A DNA stretch of 64,000 nucleotides from Deinococcus metalli (GCF_014201805.1 NZ_JACHFK010000005.1:236001-300000); one strand, 5' to 3'. Counted from the first letter of the stretch, positions 34,076 to 44,334 are shown. A program made the numbers and translations. The notes: a model not told the origin generated them from the sequence alone.

Positions 34076-35095
34076 ATGACCGCGCTCTCCACCGTGCTGC
34101 CCACGCGCCACGTCACGTCCGGTGGCGTGCGCGTGTACCGGCTGCCGGTGCCGGCCTTCCCGCACCTGCCCGCCAACGCCTTCGTGGTCGTGCGCGGCGA
34201 CCCCTCCCAGCCTGAAGACGCCGCCCTGATCGACGTGGGCAGCAGCCACCACGACAGCACTGCGGCCCTGGATGCCGGCCTGGACGCGCTGCGTGCGGAC
34301 TTCGGCGAGACGTGCTCGTGGGACACGCTGTCGCGGATCGTGATCACGCACCCGCACCCGGACCACGTGGCGGGACTGCCCTTCGTCCGCAGCCGCACGG
34401 CCGCGCCGGTCGCTGCGTTCCACAGCGCGGTGCCGGCCATCGAGCGCCCGCACGAGCGGCAGGGCGCCCACCTTGCCGCCATCGAGGAACAGCTCACCTG
34501 GGCGGGCATCCCGGCGGACAGCTCCTACGCCGAGCGCCTGCGCCGCCGGGCCGGGAACCTCGCCCTGCCGACGGGCGTGCCGGTGGACACGCCCCTGCAC
34601 GACGGCGACGTGCTGGACGACCTCCTGACGGTCATCCACACGCCGGGTCACGAGGGCTCGCAGGTGTGCCTGCGCGTGGACGACGTGCTGCTGAGCGCGG
34701 ATCACCTCCTGCCGCACAACTCCCCGCCGCTGATGCCGCAGCGCATGCAGCCGGGCGCCGGCCTCGCGCACTATCTCGCGTCCCTTGGCCGGGTCGAGGC
34801 GCTGGAGGGCGTGCGGCTCGCGCTGGGCGGGCACAACGGTCCGATGCCCGAGTGGCGCGGCCGGACCTCGCAGTTGCGGGCGCGCTACGCAGACAAGCTC
34901 GGCAGCGTGCTGGAGGCTGCCCGCGAGCCCATCACCGTCCACGATCTGACGCACGTACTCTTTCCGCGCCTGAATCCCGTGCAGGCCCTGCTGCTGCTCG
35001 ATCAGACCGGCGCGCTCGCGGAGTATCTGACGGCGCGGGCCGACCTGCGGCAGACGGAGCGGGACGACGGCGCGGCCCTGTTCCAGCGCGCGTGA
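34076..35095 (+). CDS. Metallo-beta-lactamase-fold hydrolase
   Basis: A 339-residue MBL-fold enzyme. The metal ligands are visible: HPHPDH in IVITHPHPDHVAGL near 92-105, TPGHEGSQ near 190-197, and SADHLLPH near 211-218; a late GGHNG carries the last histidine. A C-terminal helical region (about 265-339) is like the DNA-binding-type tail of LACTB2-like members. The substrate cannot be told; hydroxyacyl-thioester or RNA processing activity is possible. Confidence 0.85.
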   Translation: MTALSTVLPTRHVTSGGVRVYRLPVPAFPHLPANAFVVVRGDPSQPEDAALIDVGSSHHDSTAALDAGLDALRADFGETCSWDTLSRIVITHPHPDHVAGLPFVRSRTAAPVAAFHSAVPAIERPHERQGAHLAAIEEQLTWAGIPADSSYAERLRRRAGNLALPTGVPVDTPLHDGDVLDDLLTVIHTPGHEGSQVCLRVDDVLLSADHLLPHNSPPLMPQRMQPGAGLAHYLASLGRVEALEGVRLALGGHNGPMPEWRGRTSQLRARYADKLGSVLEAAREPITVHDLTHVLFPRLNPVQALLLLDQTGALAEYLTARADLRQTERDDGAALFQRA

Positions 35096-35101
35096 GCGCT
35101 G

Positions 35102-36280
35102 TTACTTGCCGGGGTCCGGGAACGCGCCCAGGCTGCTGACCAGCACGTTCACCAGTCCGCCCTGGCCCTTGGCGACCCGGCGGACATAGATGGTGTTCAC
35201 GACGTTCTGCGTGACCGGATCGAACGCGAAGGGTCCGCGCGGCGACTGGAAGCGCACGCCCCGCAGCGCGGCGAGCAGGGCGGGCTTGTCGTCCGTACGT
35301 CCCCGGGTCGTCTTGAGCGCTTCCACGATCACGCGCGCCGTGTCCCAGCCGCGCTCCGCGAATACGCCCGGCGTGTCGCCGTATTTCTTGCGGTACGCGT
35401 CCACGAAGATCTTGTTCTGCGCCGTCGGCAGGTTCTGCACCCATGGCCCCACGCTGATGGCCCCCACCACGGCGTCGCCCACCGAGTTCAGCAGCTTCTC
35501 GTCCATCATCTCGCCGGACACGGTCAGTTTCACCGAGCGGTTCAGGCCGAACTGCGCGAACTGCTTGAGGAACAGCACGGCGTCGCTGCCGCTCAGGAAG
35601 GCGTAGATGGCGTCGGGCCGGGCCGCCGCGATGCGCGCCAGGTACGGACTGAAATCGGCGCTGCCCAGCGGCGTGTAGACCTCGCCGGCGACCTTGCCGC
35701 CGGCCGCGGTGTACGACGCCTTGAAGTCGTTCACGGAGTCGTGCCCGAAGGCGTAGTCCGCGCCCAGCAGGAACACGTTCTTGCTGACCTTCTGCGCCAC
35801 GTAGGTGCCGAAGGGATTGCTGAACTGCCACCCGGACCCCGACGCCCGGAACACCCACGGCGTGCGGCGGCTGCGGGTCAGGTCGTTGCCCAGCGAATTG
35901 AACACCACCAGCGGCACCTGCGCCTTTTCCACCACCGGCGCGAGGGCGTAGGCGCTGGGCGTGAGCACCACGCCCGCCAGCAGGTCCACGCGGTCGGCGC
36001 TGATCAGCTTGTTCGCCTTGCGCAGCGCGACCGCCGGATCGGCTTCCTCGTCCTCGCGCACGACCACGATGCCGCGCCCGGCCACGCGGTTCCCGATGGA
36101 GTCCAGGTACAGCGAGAAGCCGCGCAGGCCCTCCTCGCCGATCTGCGCGTACACGCCGGAAAACGGCATGATCACGCCCACCTTCACCGTCCGGGCGGGC
36201 GCGGTCTGGGCGGAAACGGTCAGCGGAGCGCCCAGCAGCAGCAGGGCCAGGGCGCGCGGAATGGTCGGGGCTGGGGTCAT
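35102..36280 (-). CDS. Branched-chain amino-acid-type ABC transporter substrate-binding protein
   Basis: A 392-residue periplasmic binding protein of the LivK/Peripla_BP_6 family with a signal peptide (MTPAPTIPRALALLLLGAPLTVSAQ). Typical segments are KVGVIMPFSGVYAQIGEEGLRG near 33-54, DEEADPAVALRKANKLI, and GADYAFGHDSVNDF. The ATG at 36280 follows GGAGGTG at good spacing. No permease or ATPase genes are nearby, so it is an orphan binding protein; the ligand may be an amino acid, amide or aromatic compound. Confidence 0.9.
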   Translation of the reverse strand: MTPAPTIPRALALLLLGAPLTVSAQTAPARTVKVGVIMPFSGVYAQIGEEGLRGFSLYLDSIGNRVAGRGIVVVREDEEADPAVALRKANKLISADRVDLLAGVVLTPSAYALAPVVEKAQVPLVVFNSLGNDLTRSRRTPWVFRASGSGWQFSNPFGTYVAQKVSKNVFLLGADYAFGHDSVNDFKASYTAAGGKVAGEVYTPLGSADFSPYLARIAAARPDAIYAFLSGSDAVLFLKQFAQFGLNRSVKLTVSGEMMDEKLLNSVGDAVVGAISVGPWVQNLPTAQNKIFVDAYRKKYGDTPGVFAERGWDTARVIVEALKTTRGRTDDKPALLAALRGVRFQSPRGPFAFDPVTQNVVNTIYVRRVAKGQGGLVNVLVSSLGAFPDPGK

Positions 36281-36393
36281 GGACGAACACCTCCGGGACG
36301 GGCCAGGGCGGCGGGCCGCCCGAACCGTGCGCCGCAGAGGCTAGCACCACCGGCGGGCCGCGCGGCGCGCCGCTTGTCCAGGCAGCCCCGCCG

Positions 36394-36399
36394 TACACT
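36394..36399 (+). promoter_or_regulatory. Leaderless -10 box of the DinB-like gene
   Basis: TACACT is six bases before the ATG at 36406. Confidence 0.6.
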
Positions 36400-36405
36400 G
36401 GCAGC

Positions 36406-36957
36406 ATGACATCTGCCGGTCACGTTCCGCCCAGCGAACAGGAGCAGCTGGCCGCCCTGCGCGCCGCGTACCCCACCCCGGAGGACCTGGTCAGCCGCAT
36501 GCACCGGGAGCTGGACGCCCTGGAGGCCGTGATCCGCGCCGCCGCGCCGCACTGGACCACCGTGCTGCCCGGCCGCGAGTGGACGCCCGCGCAGGAGGCC
36601 GAACACACCGTGATCATCAATGAGGGCACCGGGCGCCTGGCGCGGCTGCTGCTGTCGGACAAGGCCATTCGCCAGCCGCCGGAGGTGCCCGGCGAGTACC
36701 GGGAGGGCCGGCGTCAGGCGCCGGCCAACACCATTCCCGCCGGCGACCACACGCCCGAGCAGGTGCTCGAGCGGCACGCCGCGACCCGCGAGCTGCTGAC
36801 AGTGACCGCGCCCGCCGATCCCACGCGCACGTACTACCACCCCTTCATGGGTCAGCTGGACGCGCTGGACTGGCTGCGCATGGCCGCGTACCAGACCCGC
36901 CACCACCGGCAGGCCATCGAACGCGGGCTGGCGGGCCTGAACGGCACGGCACCGTGA
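36406..36957 (+). CDS. DinB-like (four-helix bundle) domain protein
   Basis: A 183-residue helical protein with the DinB/DUF664-type pattern: [18 protein letters not shown] near 58-75, where the histidine is a likely metal ligand, and a late histidine-rich helix [18 protein letters not shown] near 157-174. These putative metal-dependent proteins include thiol transferases and are numerous in Deinococcus. Substrate unknown. Confidence 0.82.
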   Translation: MTSAGHVPPSEQEQLAALRAAYPTPEDLVSRMHRELDALEAVIRAAAPHWTTVLPGREWTPAQEAEHTVIINEGTGRLARLLLSDKAIRQPPEVPGEYREGRRQAPANTIPAGDHTPEQVLERHAATRELLTVTAPADPTRTYYHPFMGQLDALDWLRMAAYQTRHHRQAIERGLAGLNGTAP

Positions 36958-36970
36958 CCCGGCCCGGCGC

Positions 36971-37165
36971 TCACATCGCCTGACGGTGCGGCGGTTCCGG
37001 CGTGCGGCCCCCGCCGGTGTCCTCGTCGTGGGCCGTGGCGGGATGGGGCTCCAGTTCGGCGTCCGTCCGGAAGGACATCAGCCATGTGGGCGGATCGGGC
37101 GTGCCGTCGCGCTCGTCATAGCAGTGAATGCGGCTCACGCGGATGGTCGGTTGCGGTTCCTGCAT
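36971..37165 (-). CDS. Small hypothetical protein
   Basis: A possible 64-residue, acidic, histidine- and proline-rich protein ([39 protein letters not shown]). No domain is recognised. A G-rich ribosome-site-like stretch (GGGGGGAA) precedes the ATG at 37165 at usable spacing. The composition is more protein-like than the competing frames, but support is limited. Confidence 0.4.
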   Translation of the reverse strand: MQEPQPTIRVSRIHCYDERDGTPDPPTWLMSFRTDAELEPHPATAHDEDTGGGRTPEPPHRQAM

Positions 37166-37325
37166 GCATTCCCCCCGGGGCGCGGCGGTCCGTTGTCAGG
37201 GCCGCGCAGCGCCGCTGGCCGTCTCCTCCCCCAAGGCGGCGGCCGCAGCTCGCTCCACAGTGTGCACGGCGGGCGTGATCGGGCCGTGATCGGGCGCGGC
37301 GGACGTGGGTGGCCGCCCGCTCTGC

Positions 37326-37331
37326 TACCCT
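37326..37331 (+). promoter_or_regulatory. Leaderless -10 box of trmH
   Basis: TACCCT is five bases before a GTG (37337) and eight before the ATG (37340). The spacing favours the GTG as the start. Confidence 0.5.
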
Positions 37332-37336
37332 GCGCC

Positions 37337-38005
37337 GTGATGACCCCGGAGCGTTACGCCAAGATCCTGCGCGTGCTGCACAGGCGCCAGCCCACCCTGA
37401 CCGTGCTGATGGATCAGGTCAACAAGCCCCACAACCTCTCCGCGATTATCCGCACCTGCGACGCCGTGGGCGTGCTGGAAGCGCACGCCGTCCCGCCGGA
37501 CGATGGCCGCCCCCTGGAGTTCGAGGGCCACGCCTTCGAGGCCACGTCCGGCAGCGCGCACAAGTGGGTGCGCGTACAGCGCCATGCCGACGCCGTGGGC
37601 GCCGTGCGCGGATTGCAGGCGCGGGGCTTCCAGGTGCTCGCCACGCACCTCTCGCAGCGCAGCGTGGACTACCGCGACGCCGACTACACCCGCCCCACCT
37701 GCGTGCTGCTGGGCGCCGAGAAGTGGGGCGTGAACGACGCGGCGGCCGAGGCGGCCGACGCCAACATCGTCATTCCCATGTACGGCATGGTGCAGAGCCT
37801 GAACGTGTCGGTCGCCGCAGCCACCATCCTGTTCGAGGCGCAGCGCCAGCGCCTCGCGGCCGGCATGTACGCCGCGCCGCAGCTGTCCCCCGACGAGTTG
37901 CGGAACCGCGCTTTCGAGTGGGCATACCCGGACCTGAGCGCCGCCTGCCGCGAGCGGAACGAACCGTACCCCCTGCTGGACGACACCGGACAGCTTCCTG
38001 CGTGA
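37337..38005 (+). CDS. trmH: tRNA (guanosine-18-2'-O)-methyltransferase TrmH
   Basis: A SPOUT-family enzyme of about 222 residues that methylates the ribose of G18 in tRNA. It matches E. coli TrmH closely: [39 protein letters not shown] (motif 1 with the catalytic arginine), [32 protein letters not shown] (motif 2) and [16 protein letters not shown] (motif 3, trefoil-knot loop). Start is GTG 37337 or ATG 37340. A 16-bp palindrome lies 18 bases after the stop. Confidence 0.94.
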   Translation: MMTPERYAKILRVLHRRQPTLTVLMDQVNKPHNLSAIIRTCDAVGVLEAHAVPPDDGRPLEFEGHAFEATSGSAHKWVRVQRHADAVGAVRGLQARGFQVLATHLSQRSVDYRDADYTRPTCVLLGAEKWGVNDAAAEAADANIVIPMYGMVQSLNVSVAAATILFEAQRQRLAAGMYAAPQLSPDELRNRAFEWAYPDLSAACRERNEPYPLLDDTGQLPA

Positions 38006-38022
38006 GCGTTTTGGTGCGTTGT

Positions 38023-38038
38023 GTTCACGCGGGTGAAC
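38023..38038 (+). promoter_or_regulatory. Palindrome GTTCACGCGGGTGAAC upstream of the TerC-family gene
   Basis: Perfect 6-bp arms surround four bases. It ends 22 bases before the TAGACT box at 38061-38066, over the expected -35 region, so it may be an operator. It could also be a short trmH terminator, but there is no T-tract. Confidence 0.45.
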
Positions 38039-38060
38039 CATGGCGGCGCTGTGCGGCCGG

Positions 38061-38066
38061 TAGACT
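38061..38066 (+). promoter_or_regulatory. -10 box of the TerC-family gene
   Basis: TAGACT lies 60 bases before the GTG start at 38127, leaving a GC-rich leader of about 53 bases. This contrasts with the leaderless promoters of neighbouring genes. Confidence 0.5.
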
Positions 38067-38126
38067 GCGCAGACCGAGCCTCTTGAGCCGCCCCCGAGGT
38101 GGTTGTGGGGCCAGGAGCGACCGAAC

Positions 38127-38918
<792 letters not shown>

Positions 38919-39059
38919 GCAGCAGGTCCTGCCGGGCCACTCCCACTCGGGGGTGGCCTGTTGCGTTGCGGCTTCCCGGCGCCGGCGGCCGTCAGGCGGG
39001 AGCCGTGACCGTCTCCAGGAATCCGGCTATTGACGTCAACTCCTGACGGCAATGGCCGG

Positions 39060-39065
39060 TACCCT
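39060..39065 (+). promoter_or_regulatory. Leaderless -10 box of the dienelactone hydrolase-like gene
   Basis: TACCCT is six bases before the ATG at 39072. Confidence 0.6.
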
Positions 39066-39071
39066 ACGGTC

Positions 39072-39644
39072 ATGGCTGAACTTCTGCTGTTCCACCACGC
39101 CCAGGGCCAGACGCCGGGCTTCCTCGCCTTCGCGGACGACCTGCGCGGCGCCGGACACACCGTCCACACGCCGGACCTGTACCACGGCCGCACCTTCGAC
39201 ACTCTGGACGCGGGCATCGCCCACGCCCGGGAACTCGGCTTCGGCGCCCTGCTCGACGCCGGCGTGCGCGCGGCGGACGACCTCCCTGAGGCCCTCGTGT
39301 ACGCGGGCTTCTCGCTGGGGGTCATGCCCGCGCAGCAGCTCGCGCAGACCCGGCCGGGCGCGCGCGGCGCCCTGCTGCTGCACGCGTGCGTGCCCGCCGC
39401 CGAGTTCGGGGCGTGGCCGGAGGGCGTTCCCGCACAGATCCACGCGATGGACGGCGACCCGTTCTTCGTCGAGGACGGCGATATCGACGCTGCCCGCGCC
39501 CTGGTGGCCTCGACCCCCGACGCCGAACTGTTCCTGTACCCCGGCACCCAGCACCTGTTCGCGGACCGCAGCCTGCCGTCCTACGACCCCGGCGCCGCCG
39601 AGCTGCTGACGCGGCGCGTCCTCGGGTTCCTCCAGAGCCGCTGA
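39072..39644 (+). CDS. Dienelactone hydrolase-family alpha/beta hydrolase
   Basis: A 190-residue hydrolase. The nucleophile elbow reads YAGFSLGVM near 87-95, so a serine takes the place of the cysteine found in classical dienelactone hydrolase. The acid is probably the D in MDGDPFF near 137-143 and the base the H in GTQHLF near 167-172. Substrate unknown. Confidence 0.85.
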   Translation: MAELLLFHHAQGQTPGFLAFADDLRGAGHTVHTPDLYHGRTFDTLDAGIAHARELGFGALLDAGVRAADDLPEALVYAGFSLGVMPAQQLAQTRPGARGALLLHACVPAAEFGAWPEGVPAQIHAMDGDPFFVEDGDIDAARALVASTPDAELFLYPGTQHLFADRSLPSYDPGAAELLTRRVLGFLQSR

Positions 39645-39717
39645 CCGGCACCCATGGCGGCCCTTCCGGCCTGTGCCCCTGCCCATATGCCTGACCGGGG
39701 CGTGGCGGTGCCCGGCG

Positions 39718-39723
39718 TACACT
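39718..39723 (+). promoter_or_regulatory. Leaderless -10 box of apgM
   Basis: TACACT is six bases before the ATG at 39730. Confidence 0.6.
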
Positions 39724-39729
39724 GCCCCC

Positions 39730-40962
39730 ATGAGTGACCTGCTGGATACCATCCGTGACCTCGCCAAGAAAACCGACAGCAAGATCCTGATGGTCGTGCT
39801 CGACGGCATCGGTGGCCTGCCGCTGGAGCTGGGCGGCGATACCGAACTCGCCACCGCCGTCACCCCCAACCTCGACGCCCTGGCCCGCGAAGCCCAGCTC
39901 GGCCAGGTCGAACTCGTCGGCGCCGGCATCACGCCCGGCAGCGGCCCCGGCCACCTCAGCCTCTTCGGCTACGACCCGCTGCACTACGTCGTGGGCCGCG
40001 GGGCGCTCTCGGCCGTCGGCATCGGCGTGAAACTCGGCGCGGGCGACGTCGCCGTGCGCGGCAACTTCGCCACCCTGGGCGGCAACCGCATCGTCGACGA
40101 CCGCCGCGCCGGCCGCCCCAGCGACGAGAAGAATGCCGAGATCGTCGGCAGACTGCGGGAGGCCATCAGCGACATCGGCGGCACGCCCGTCGAGATCTAC
40201 ACCGAATCCGAGCACCGCTTCGTGGTCGTGTTCCGCGCGAACGGCGGCCCCGCCCTGGGTGCGAACCTCAGCGACGTCGACCCGCAGGCGACCGGCGTGC
40301 AGCCCATGACCGCCGTCGCCCACGACGACGCCAGCCAGAAGACCGCCGACCTCGTCAACACCTTCGTCCAGCGCGCCGAGGCCGCCCTGAAGGACGAACC
40401 GCAGGTGAACGGCGTGCTGTTCCGCGGCTACAGCGACGTGCCGCACTTCCCCAGCTTCGACGACGCCTACCAGCTGCGCGCCGCGTGCATCGCCAGCTAC
40501 CCCATGTACAAGGGCCTCGCCAGCCTGGTTGGCATGGACGTCCTGCCCGTCGAGGGCCACGAGGACGCCCTGGACGGCAAGGTGCAGGCCCTGAAGGACA
40601 ACTGGAGCAAGTACGATTTCTTCTACTTCCACGTCAAGAAGACCGACTCCACCGGCGAGGACGGCGACTTCCCCGAGAAGGTCCACAAGATCGAGATCTT
40701 CGACGAGTTGCTGCCGCAGCTCCTTGCACTGAACCCCGACGTGATCGCCATCGTCGGTGACCACAGCACGCCCAGCAAGCTCGCCACGCACTCGTGGCAC
40801 CCTGTGCCGCTGCTGATCCGCAGCAATTACGGCCGCAAGGACGCCGCCACGCGCTACACCGAGGACGAAGCGCTCAAGGGCAGCCTCGGGCTGCGGCGCG
40901 GCACGGACGTGATGCCGCTGCTGATGGCGAATGCGCTGAAGTTGAACAAGTACGGGGCGTAA
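39730..40962 (+). CDS. apgM: 2,3-bisphosphoglycerate-independent phosphoglycerate mutase, archaeal type
   Basis: A 410-residue alkaline-phosphatase-superfamily enzyme that interconverts 3- and 2-phosphoglycerate in glycolysis. It is of the ApgM (archaeal-like) type, not GpmI. Metal and phospho-serine regions are visible: [11 protein letters not shown] near 20-30, [26 protein letters not shown] near 66-83 (serine nucleophile region), [13 protein letters not shown] near 302-314, and VGDHSTPSK near 344-352. Confidence 0.94.
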   Translation: MSDLLDTIRDLAKKTDSKILMVVLDGIGGLPLELGGDTELATAVTPNLDALAREAQLGQVELVGAGITPGSGPGHLSLFGYDPLHYVVGRGALSAVGIGVKLGAGDVAVRGNFATLGGNRIVDDRRAGRPSDEKNAEIVGRLREAISDIGGTPVEIYTESEHRFVVVFRANGGPALGANLSDVDPQATGVQPMTAVAHDDASQKTADLVNTFVQRAEAALKDEPQVNGVLFRGYSDVPHFPSFDDAYQLRAACIASYPMYKGLASLVGMDVLPVEGHEDALDGKVQALKDNWSKYDFFYFHVKKTDSTGEDGDFPEKVHKIEIFDELLPQLLALNPDVIAIVGDHSTPSKLATHSWHPVPLLIRSNYGRKDAATRYTEDEALKGSLGLRRGTDVMPLLMANALKLNKYGA

Positions 40963-41395
40963 GGGAAGCCCCACCCCCAGCCCCCTCCCCCAGACTCGAA
41001 GAGCTGCGCAGCAGAGGGGCGACGTCTCCGTCGCGCCGGGCGGCCGGCGCGTTGCCGCTGACCTCGTAAACGCGCTCGAAACCTGGTGGACGGGGAGTGG
41101 CGCTGCGCTGGGCATGTGGTCGCCACGTCATTCAGGCTGGCCTGACACGGGGGCTCGTTGGCGTGGGACTGCGTCCTTGCCACGGGCGGCGTCACCGTCA
41201 CCGCCCGGGCGCTGCGCGCCCATGAGCGAGTGAGCCGACGTCAACTGAGCACGAGGAGCAAGGGGCCGCCCCCGAGCGTATGGGGCCACGTGCGACGGCG
41301 TTCGGTCAGTCGCAGGGTGGGACGCCGTGGTGTCCAGCTCCCCGTTTTGAGGGGCTAGCAAGCTGTTTGCCGAGGCTAGGAGGGGGTGACCTCTT
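40963..41395. other. 433-bp gap between apgM and the M20 peptidase gene
   Basis: No gene is supported. Just after apgM there is a C-rich pyrimidine tract with CCCCA/CCCCC units (40968-40992). The remainder is GC-rich with many short open frames but no coding pattern, ribosome site or long repeat. Because apgM and the peptidase gene converge, this is shared 3' space. Confidence 0.5.
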
Positions 41396-42742
41396 TCAGC
41401 CCTTCGACAGGGCGTCCATAAATTCCAGGGCGAATTCCACGCCTTTCTCGAAGTCGCGGCGCAGGATGTTCTCGTTCGGGGCGTGGACGCGGCCGGTGGG
41501 GTTGCCGATGCCCATGGCAACGACGGGCGCGCCGACGTGCTGCATGAAGGGGTACATGGGGCCGCTGCCGCCGGAGCTGGGGTGCAGGAGCGGCGGGTGG
41601 CCGTGCACATGCTCGGCCACGCGGGCGGCGATCTGCACGAAGGGGCTGGTCAGGTCGCTGCGGGACGGGTGTTCGTGACTCTCCAGTTCGACAATCTCGA
41701 TGTCGTGCAGGCCCTGGGCGTCCAGGTGGGTACGCAGCAGCGTGACGACCCTCGCAGGGTCCTGGTCCGGCACGAGGCGGAAGTCGAGCTTGACGGTGCC
41801 CTCGGCAGGCAGCACGGTCTTGCTGCCGGGGCCGCCGTAACCGCCGTGGAAGCCGTTCACATTCACGACGGGCTTCAGGTTCAGGCGGCGGTGGAAGTCC
41901 TGCGGCTCGCCCAGGCGGCGGGTGACGCTGTAGCCGTCCATCAGGGCCTCGCCGTGGCCAGGCAGCGCGGCGACGGCGTCGAGGTCGGCCTGAGTCTCGG
42001 GCCGGATGTCGTCGTGGAAGCCGGGGATGGTCACGGTGCCGTCGTCGTCTCGCAGCGAGGCGACGGCGCGGCTCAGGCGGTACAGCGGGTTGTCCACGAC
42101 TGGGCCGTTCAAGGAGTGCAGGTCGCTGGCCGCCACCCGGCAGCGCAGTTCCACGCAGATGATGCCCTTGAGGCCTGCGTACAGCACCGGCCGGCCCTCC
42201 GGCGTGATCGAGCCGAATTCCCACCACACGCCGTCCGCGCGCAACTCGGCGGCGTGCGCGGCCACGAAGGACGCCAGACTGGGACTGCCGACCTCCTCCT
42301 CGCCCTCCAGCAGCCACTTGACCTTCAGGGGAAGCTGGCCGCCGTGGCGGTCGCGCAGGGCGCGCAGGCCCGCGAGACGGGAGACGAATTCTCCCTTGTC
42401 ATCGCTCGCGCCGCGGCCGTACAGGCGGCCGTCGCGCTCCGTGAGGGTGAACGGCGGGCTCTCCCACAGCCCGGCGGGGTCCTCGGGCTGCACGTCGTAG
42501 TGGTTGTAGATCAGCAGTGTGAAGGGACCCTCGCCTGCCTCGGCGACGAGCACCGGGGCGACCTGGCCGGGAAACATGGCGACCGTGAAGCCCTCGGCCT
42601 CCAGCAGGGCCTGCACGGCGTCGGCGGTCTCGTTCAGCATGCGGCCCTGCGCAGACACGCTCTCCAGCGCCACCAGGTCCGCGAGGTCGCGCAGGCCGCG
42701 CAGGATGTGGGCGCTCAGGTCGGTGGTGGCGGAGACAGTCAT
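41396..42742 (-). CDS. M20-family metallo-dipeptidase
   Basis: A 448-residue zinc peptidase of the M20/CNDP-type family. Zinc ligands and catalytic residues are visible: YNHYDVQPED near 86-95, GRGASDDKGEF near 115-125, LLEGEEEVGS near 151-160, and a late PNENILRRDFEKG with a nearby HAPNEN histidine. The dimerisation domain lies between about 185 and 310. The cellular substrate is probably small peptides. Confidence 0.9.
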   Translation of the reverse strand: MTVSATTDLSAHILRGLRDLADLVALESVSAQGRMLNETADAVQALLEAEGFTVAMFPGQVAPVLVAEAGEGPFTLLIYNHYDVQPEDPAGLWESPPFTLTERDGRLYGRGASDDKGEFVSRLAGLRALRDRHGGQLPLKVKWLLEGEEEVGSPSLASFVAAHAAELRADGVWWEFGSITPEGRPVLYAGLKGIICVELRCRVAASDLHSLNGPVVDNPLYRLSRAVASLRDDDGTVTIPGFHDDIRPETQADLDAVAALPGHGEALMDGYSVTRRLGEPQDFHRRLNLKPVVNVNGFHGGYGGPGSKTVLPAEGTVKLDFRLVPDQDPARVVTLLRTHLDAQGLHDIEIVELESHEHPSRSDLTSPFVQIAARVAEHVHGHPPLLHPSSGGSGPMYPFMQHVGAPVVAMGIGNPTGRVHAPNENILRRDFEKGVEFALEFMDALSKG

Positions 42743-42748
42743 GGACTC

Positions 42749-42754
42749 AGGGTA
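42749..42754 (-). promoter_or_regulatory. Leaderless -10 box of the M20 peptidase gene
   Basis: TACCCT on the minus strand is six bases before the ATG at 42742. Confidence 0.6.
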
Positions 42755-42794
42755 GAGGACGCCGCGGCCGGGGTGCGGGCGCACGTCCCGCTGG

Positions 42795-43763
42795 TCATAA
42801 CCAGCCGGCCCAGCGGCCCACGCCGATCACGGCCGCGATCAGCGCCAGACTGCCGATCAGCACGTCCCGGAAGCCGCTGTTGCCGGCCTTGAAGACGTCC
42901 GCCTGGAAGTTCATGCCCATCAGGCCCGCCACCGCCGCCACGATGCCCAGCGTGACCGTCACGACGGTCAGGACGCGCATCACCTCGTTCGTGCGCTGTC
43001 CGGTGCTGCTCATCAGCAGGTCGAAGGAACCCAGCACCGTCTCGCGCGTGTGCCCGATCGCCTCCTGCGTGCGCTCGAAGTGCTGGAACAGCCGGGCCAG
43101 GCGTTCCTCGGGTTCGTCGTCCCGGTACACCGCGAAATCGGGGCTGGCCAGTGCCAGGTACACCAGACGGTGCGTGGAGAGCAGGCGGCGCAACTCGCTC
43201 ACGCGGCGGCGCAGGCCCACCAGGATCGCCAGGTGCCGCCGGCCCTGCCGCGATTCGGCCAGGATGTGCTCGTCCAGCCGGTCCACGTTGTCCTCGATGG
43301 GGGAGAGCTGACGGTAGTAGCCCTCTACGTGGTGCGTGAGCACGACTGCCAGGAAGGCGGCGGCGTCCAGCTGCCCGAGCTGCGTGTCGGCCTCCAGCAG
43401 CGCGCGGAACGCCTCCAGGAAGGACACGCGGCCCTCGTGCGCGGTGAACACGATGTTCTGCCCCGCCACGAAGCGCACGGGCACGGTGCGGTAGTGGTGC
43501 TCGGCCTTCTCCAGGGCACTGACGCGCAGCTGGACCGCGTGGTCCAGGCGGTGCAGGGCCGGGGTGTCGCTGGTGTCCAGCAGCCACGCGCGCGTGGGTT
43601 CGTCGAGCGGCAGCCGCTCCAGCAGCCTCGGCAGAGCCCCGTCTCCCTCCGCCTGGACGTCCACCCACAGCAGCTGGTGCGGCTGCACCTGCGGCAGGCC
43701 GCGGTTCAGATCGATGCTGGAGTCCTGTCCCTCGGCGTCGAACAGCAGGGCTGTGACTGGCAT
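42795..43763 (-). CDS. CorA-family magnesium/cobalt transporter-like protein
   Basis: A 322-residue CorA-like protein with a long cytoplasmic N-terminal domain and two C-terminal helices. The pore signature GMN is present in AGLMGMNFQADVF near 281-293, followed by a second helix ending WAGWL. It transports Mg2+ or other divalent ions as a pentamer. The MPEL-like loop is changed (FKAGNSGFRD). Start at ATG 43763, six bases after TACAGT. Confidence 0.88.
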   Translation of the reverse strand: MPVTALLFDAEGQDSSIDLNRGLPQVQPHQLLWVDVQAEGDGALPRLLERLPLDEPTRAWLLDTSDTPALHRLDHAVQLRVSALEKAEHHYRTVPVRFVAGQNIVFTAHEGRVSFLEAFRALLEADTQLGQLDAAAFLAVVLTHHVEGYYRQLSPIEDNVDRLDEHILAESRQGRRHLAILVGLRRRVSELRRLLSTHRLVYLALASPDFAVYRDDEPEERLARLFQHFERTQEAIGHTRETVLGSFDLLMSSTGQRTNEVMRVLTVVTVTLGIVAAVAGLMGMNFQADVFKAGNSGFRDVLIGSLALIAAVIGVGRWAGWL

Positions 43764-43769
43764 GGCCCT

Positions 43770-43775
43770 ACTGTA
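43770..43775 (-). promoter_or_regulatory. Leaderless -10 box of the CorA-like gene
   Basis: TACAGT on the minus strand is six bases before the ATG at 43763. Confidence 0.6.
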
Positions 43776-43813
43776 GGCATGTCCGCCGCGGACGGGTGAA
43801 CCCAGGATGGGGG

Positions 43814-43819
43814 TACGCT
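43814..43819 (+). promoter_or_regulatory. Leaderless -10 box of the hypothetical gene at 43825
   Basis: TACGCT is five bases before the GTG at 43825. The in-frame ATG at 43807 lies upstream of this box and would not be transcribed from it. Confidence 0.5.
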
Positions 43820-43824
43820 TCGGT

Positions 43825-44334
43825 GTGGCCCCCGATCCCGAAATCCCGCCCTGCCACATCGCGCCGGCAGGGTGGCTCGTGATCGCCACCCTCAACCTCC
43901 CCTGGAAGGAGGCGATCGGTCCAGAGTGCCAACTCTACATCGCGGACGACCTGCCCCTGGCCCTCCTGGGCGGCGAGGATGACGCTGCCCTGGGTCCACG
44001 GCTGGAGGTCGCCATGACGACCCTGTACGCTTCGGAACTGTTCTTCGACCTGTTGTCGGGCGAGGGCGACTACTCGCCGGAGGATCTGGACGACCACTAC
44101 GCGGTGATGGAGAGGCGGTCCGAGGAAGCCCGAACACTCATGCATGCGTGGGCGCAGGAGGCGAGCCCAGCCCTCGGCTCCCCCCTCCTGTCGGCTGACA
44201 GAGATACGGTGCGCTGGGACCTGCCGCAACTCAGCGTCGCCCTCCGCGTCACCCAGGAGGACAAGGAACTGCCTGTCGAGGTGCAGCTCATCCTGACGCC
44301 ACCCGCCGACGACCGTCTCGGCCCTACTGTTTGA
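43825..44334 (+). CDS. Hypothetical acidic cytoplasmic protein
   Basis: A protein of about 169 residues with no recognised family. It is acidic, with LNLPWKEAIGPECQLYIADD early on and a helix-rich centre (SPEDLDDHYAVMERRSEEAR), and lacks a signal or membrane helix. Start chosen at the leaderless GTG. Its 3' end overlaps convergent galE by 11 bp. Codon usage looks like the neighbours, so it seems real. Confidence 0.65.
   Translation: MAPDPEIPPCHIAPAGWLVIATLNLPWKEAIGPECQLYIADDLPLALLGGEDDAALGPRLEVAMTTLYASELFFDLLSGEGDYSPEDLDDHYAVMERRSEEARTLMHAWAQEASPALGSPLLSADRDTVRWDLPQLSVALRVTQEDKELPVEVQLILTPPADDRLGPTV

Noticed and set aside
38067..38126. A manganese (yybP-ykoY) riboswitch before the TerC-family gene.
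   Set aside because: The family often has one, but the conserved loop bases are not recognisable and the leader is too short for the usual structure.
40968..40992. A CRISPR-like or satellite repeat in the C-rich tract after apgM.
   Set aside because: The CCCC units are irregular and too short; simple pyrimidine bias explains them.
43807..43824. The ATG at 43807 as the start of the hypothetical gene.
   Set aside because: It lies upstream of the -10 box TACGCT; the GTG at 43825 fits the leaderless spacing.
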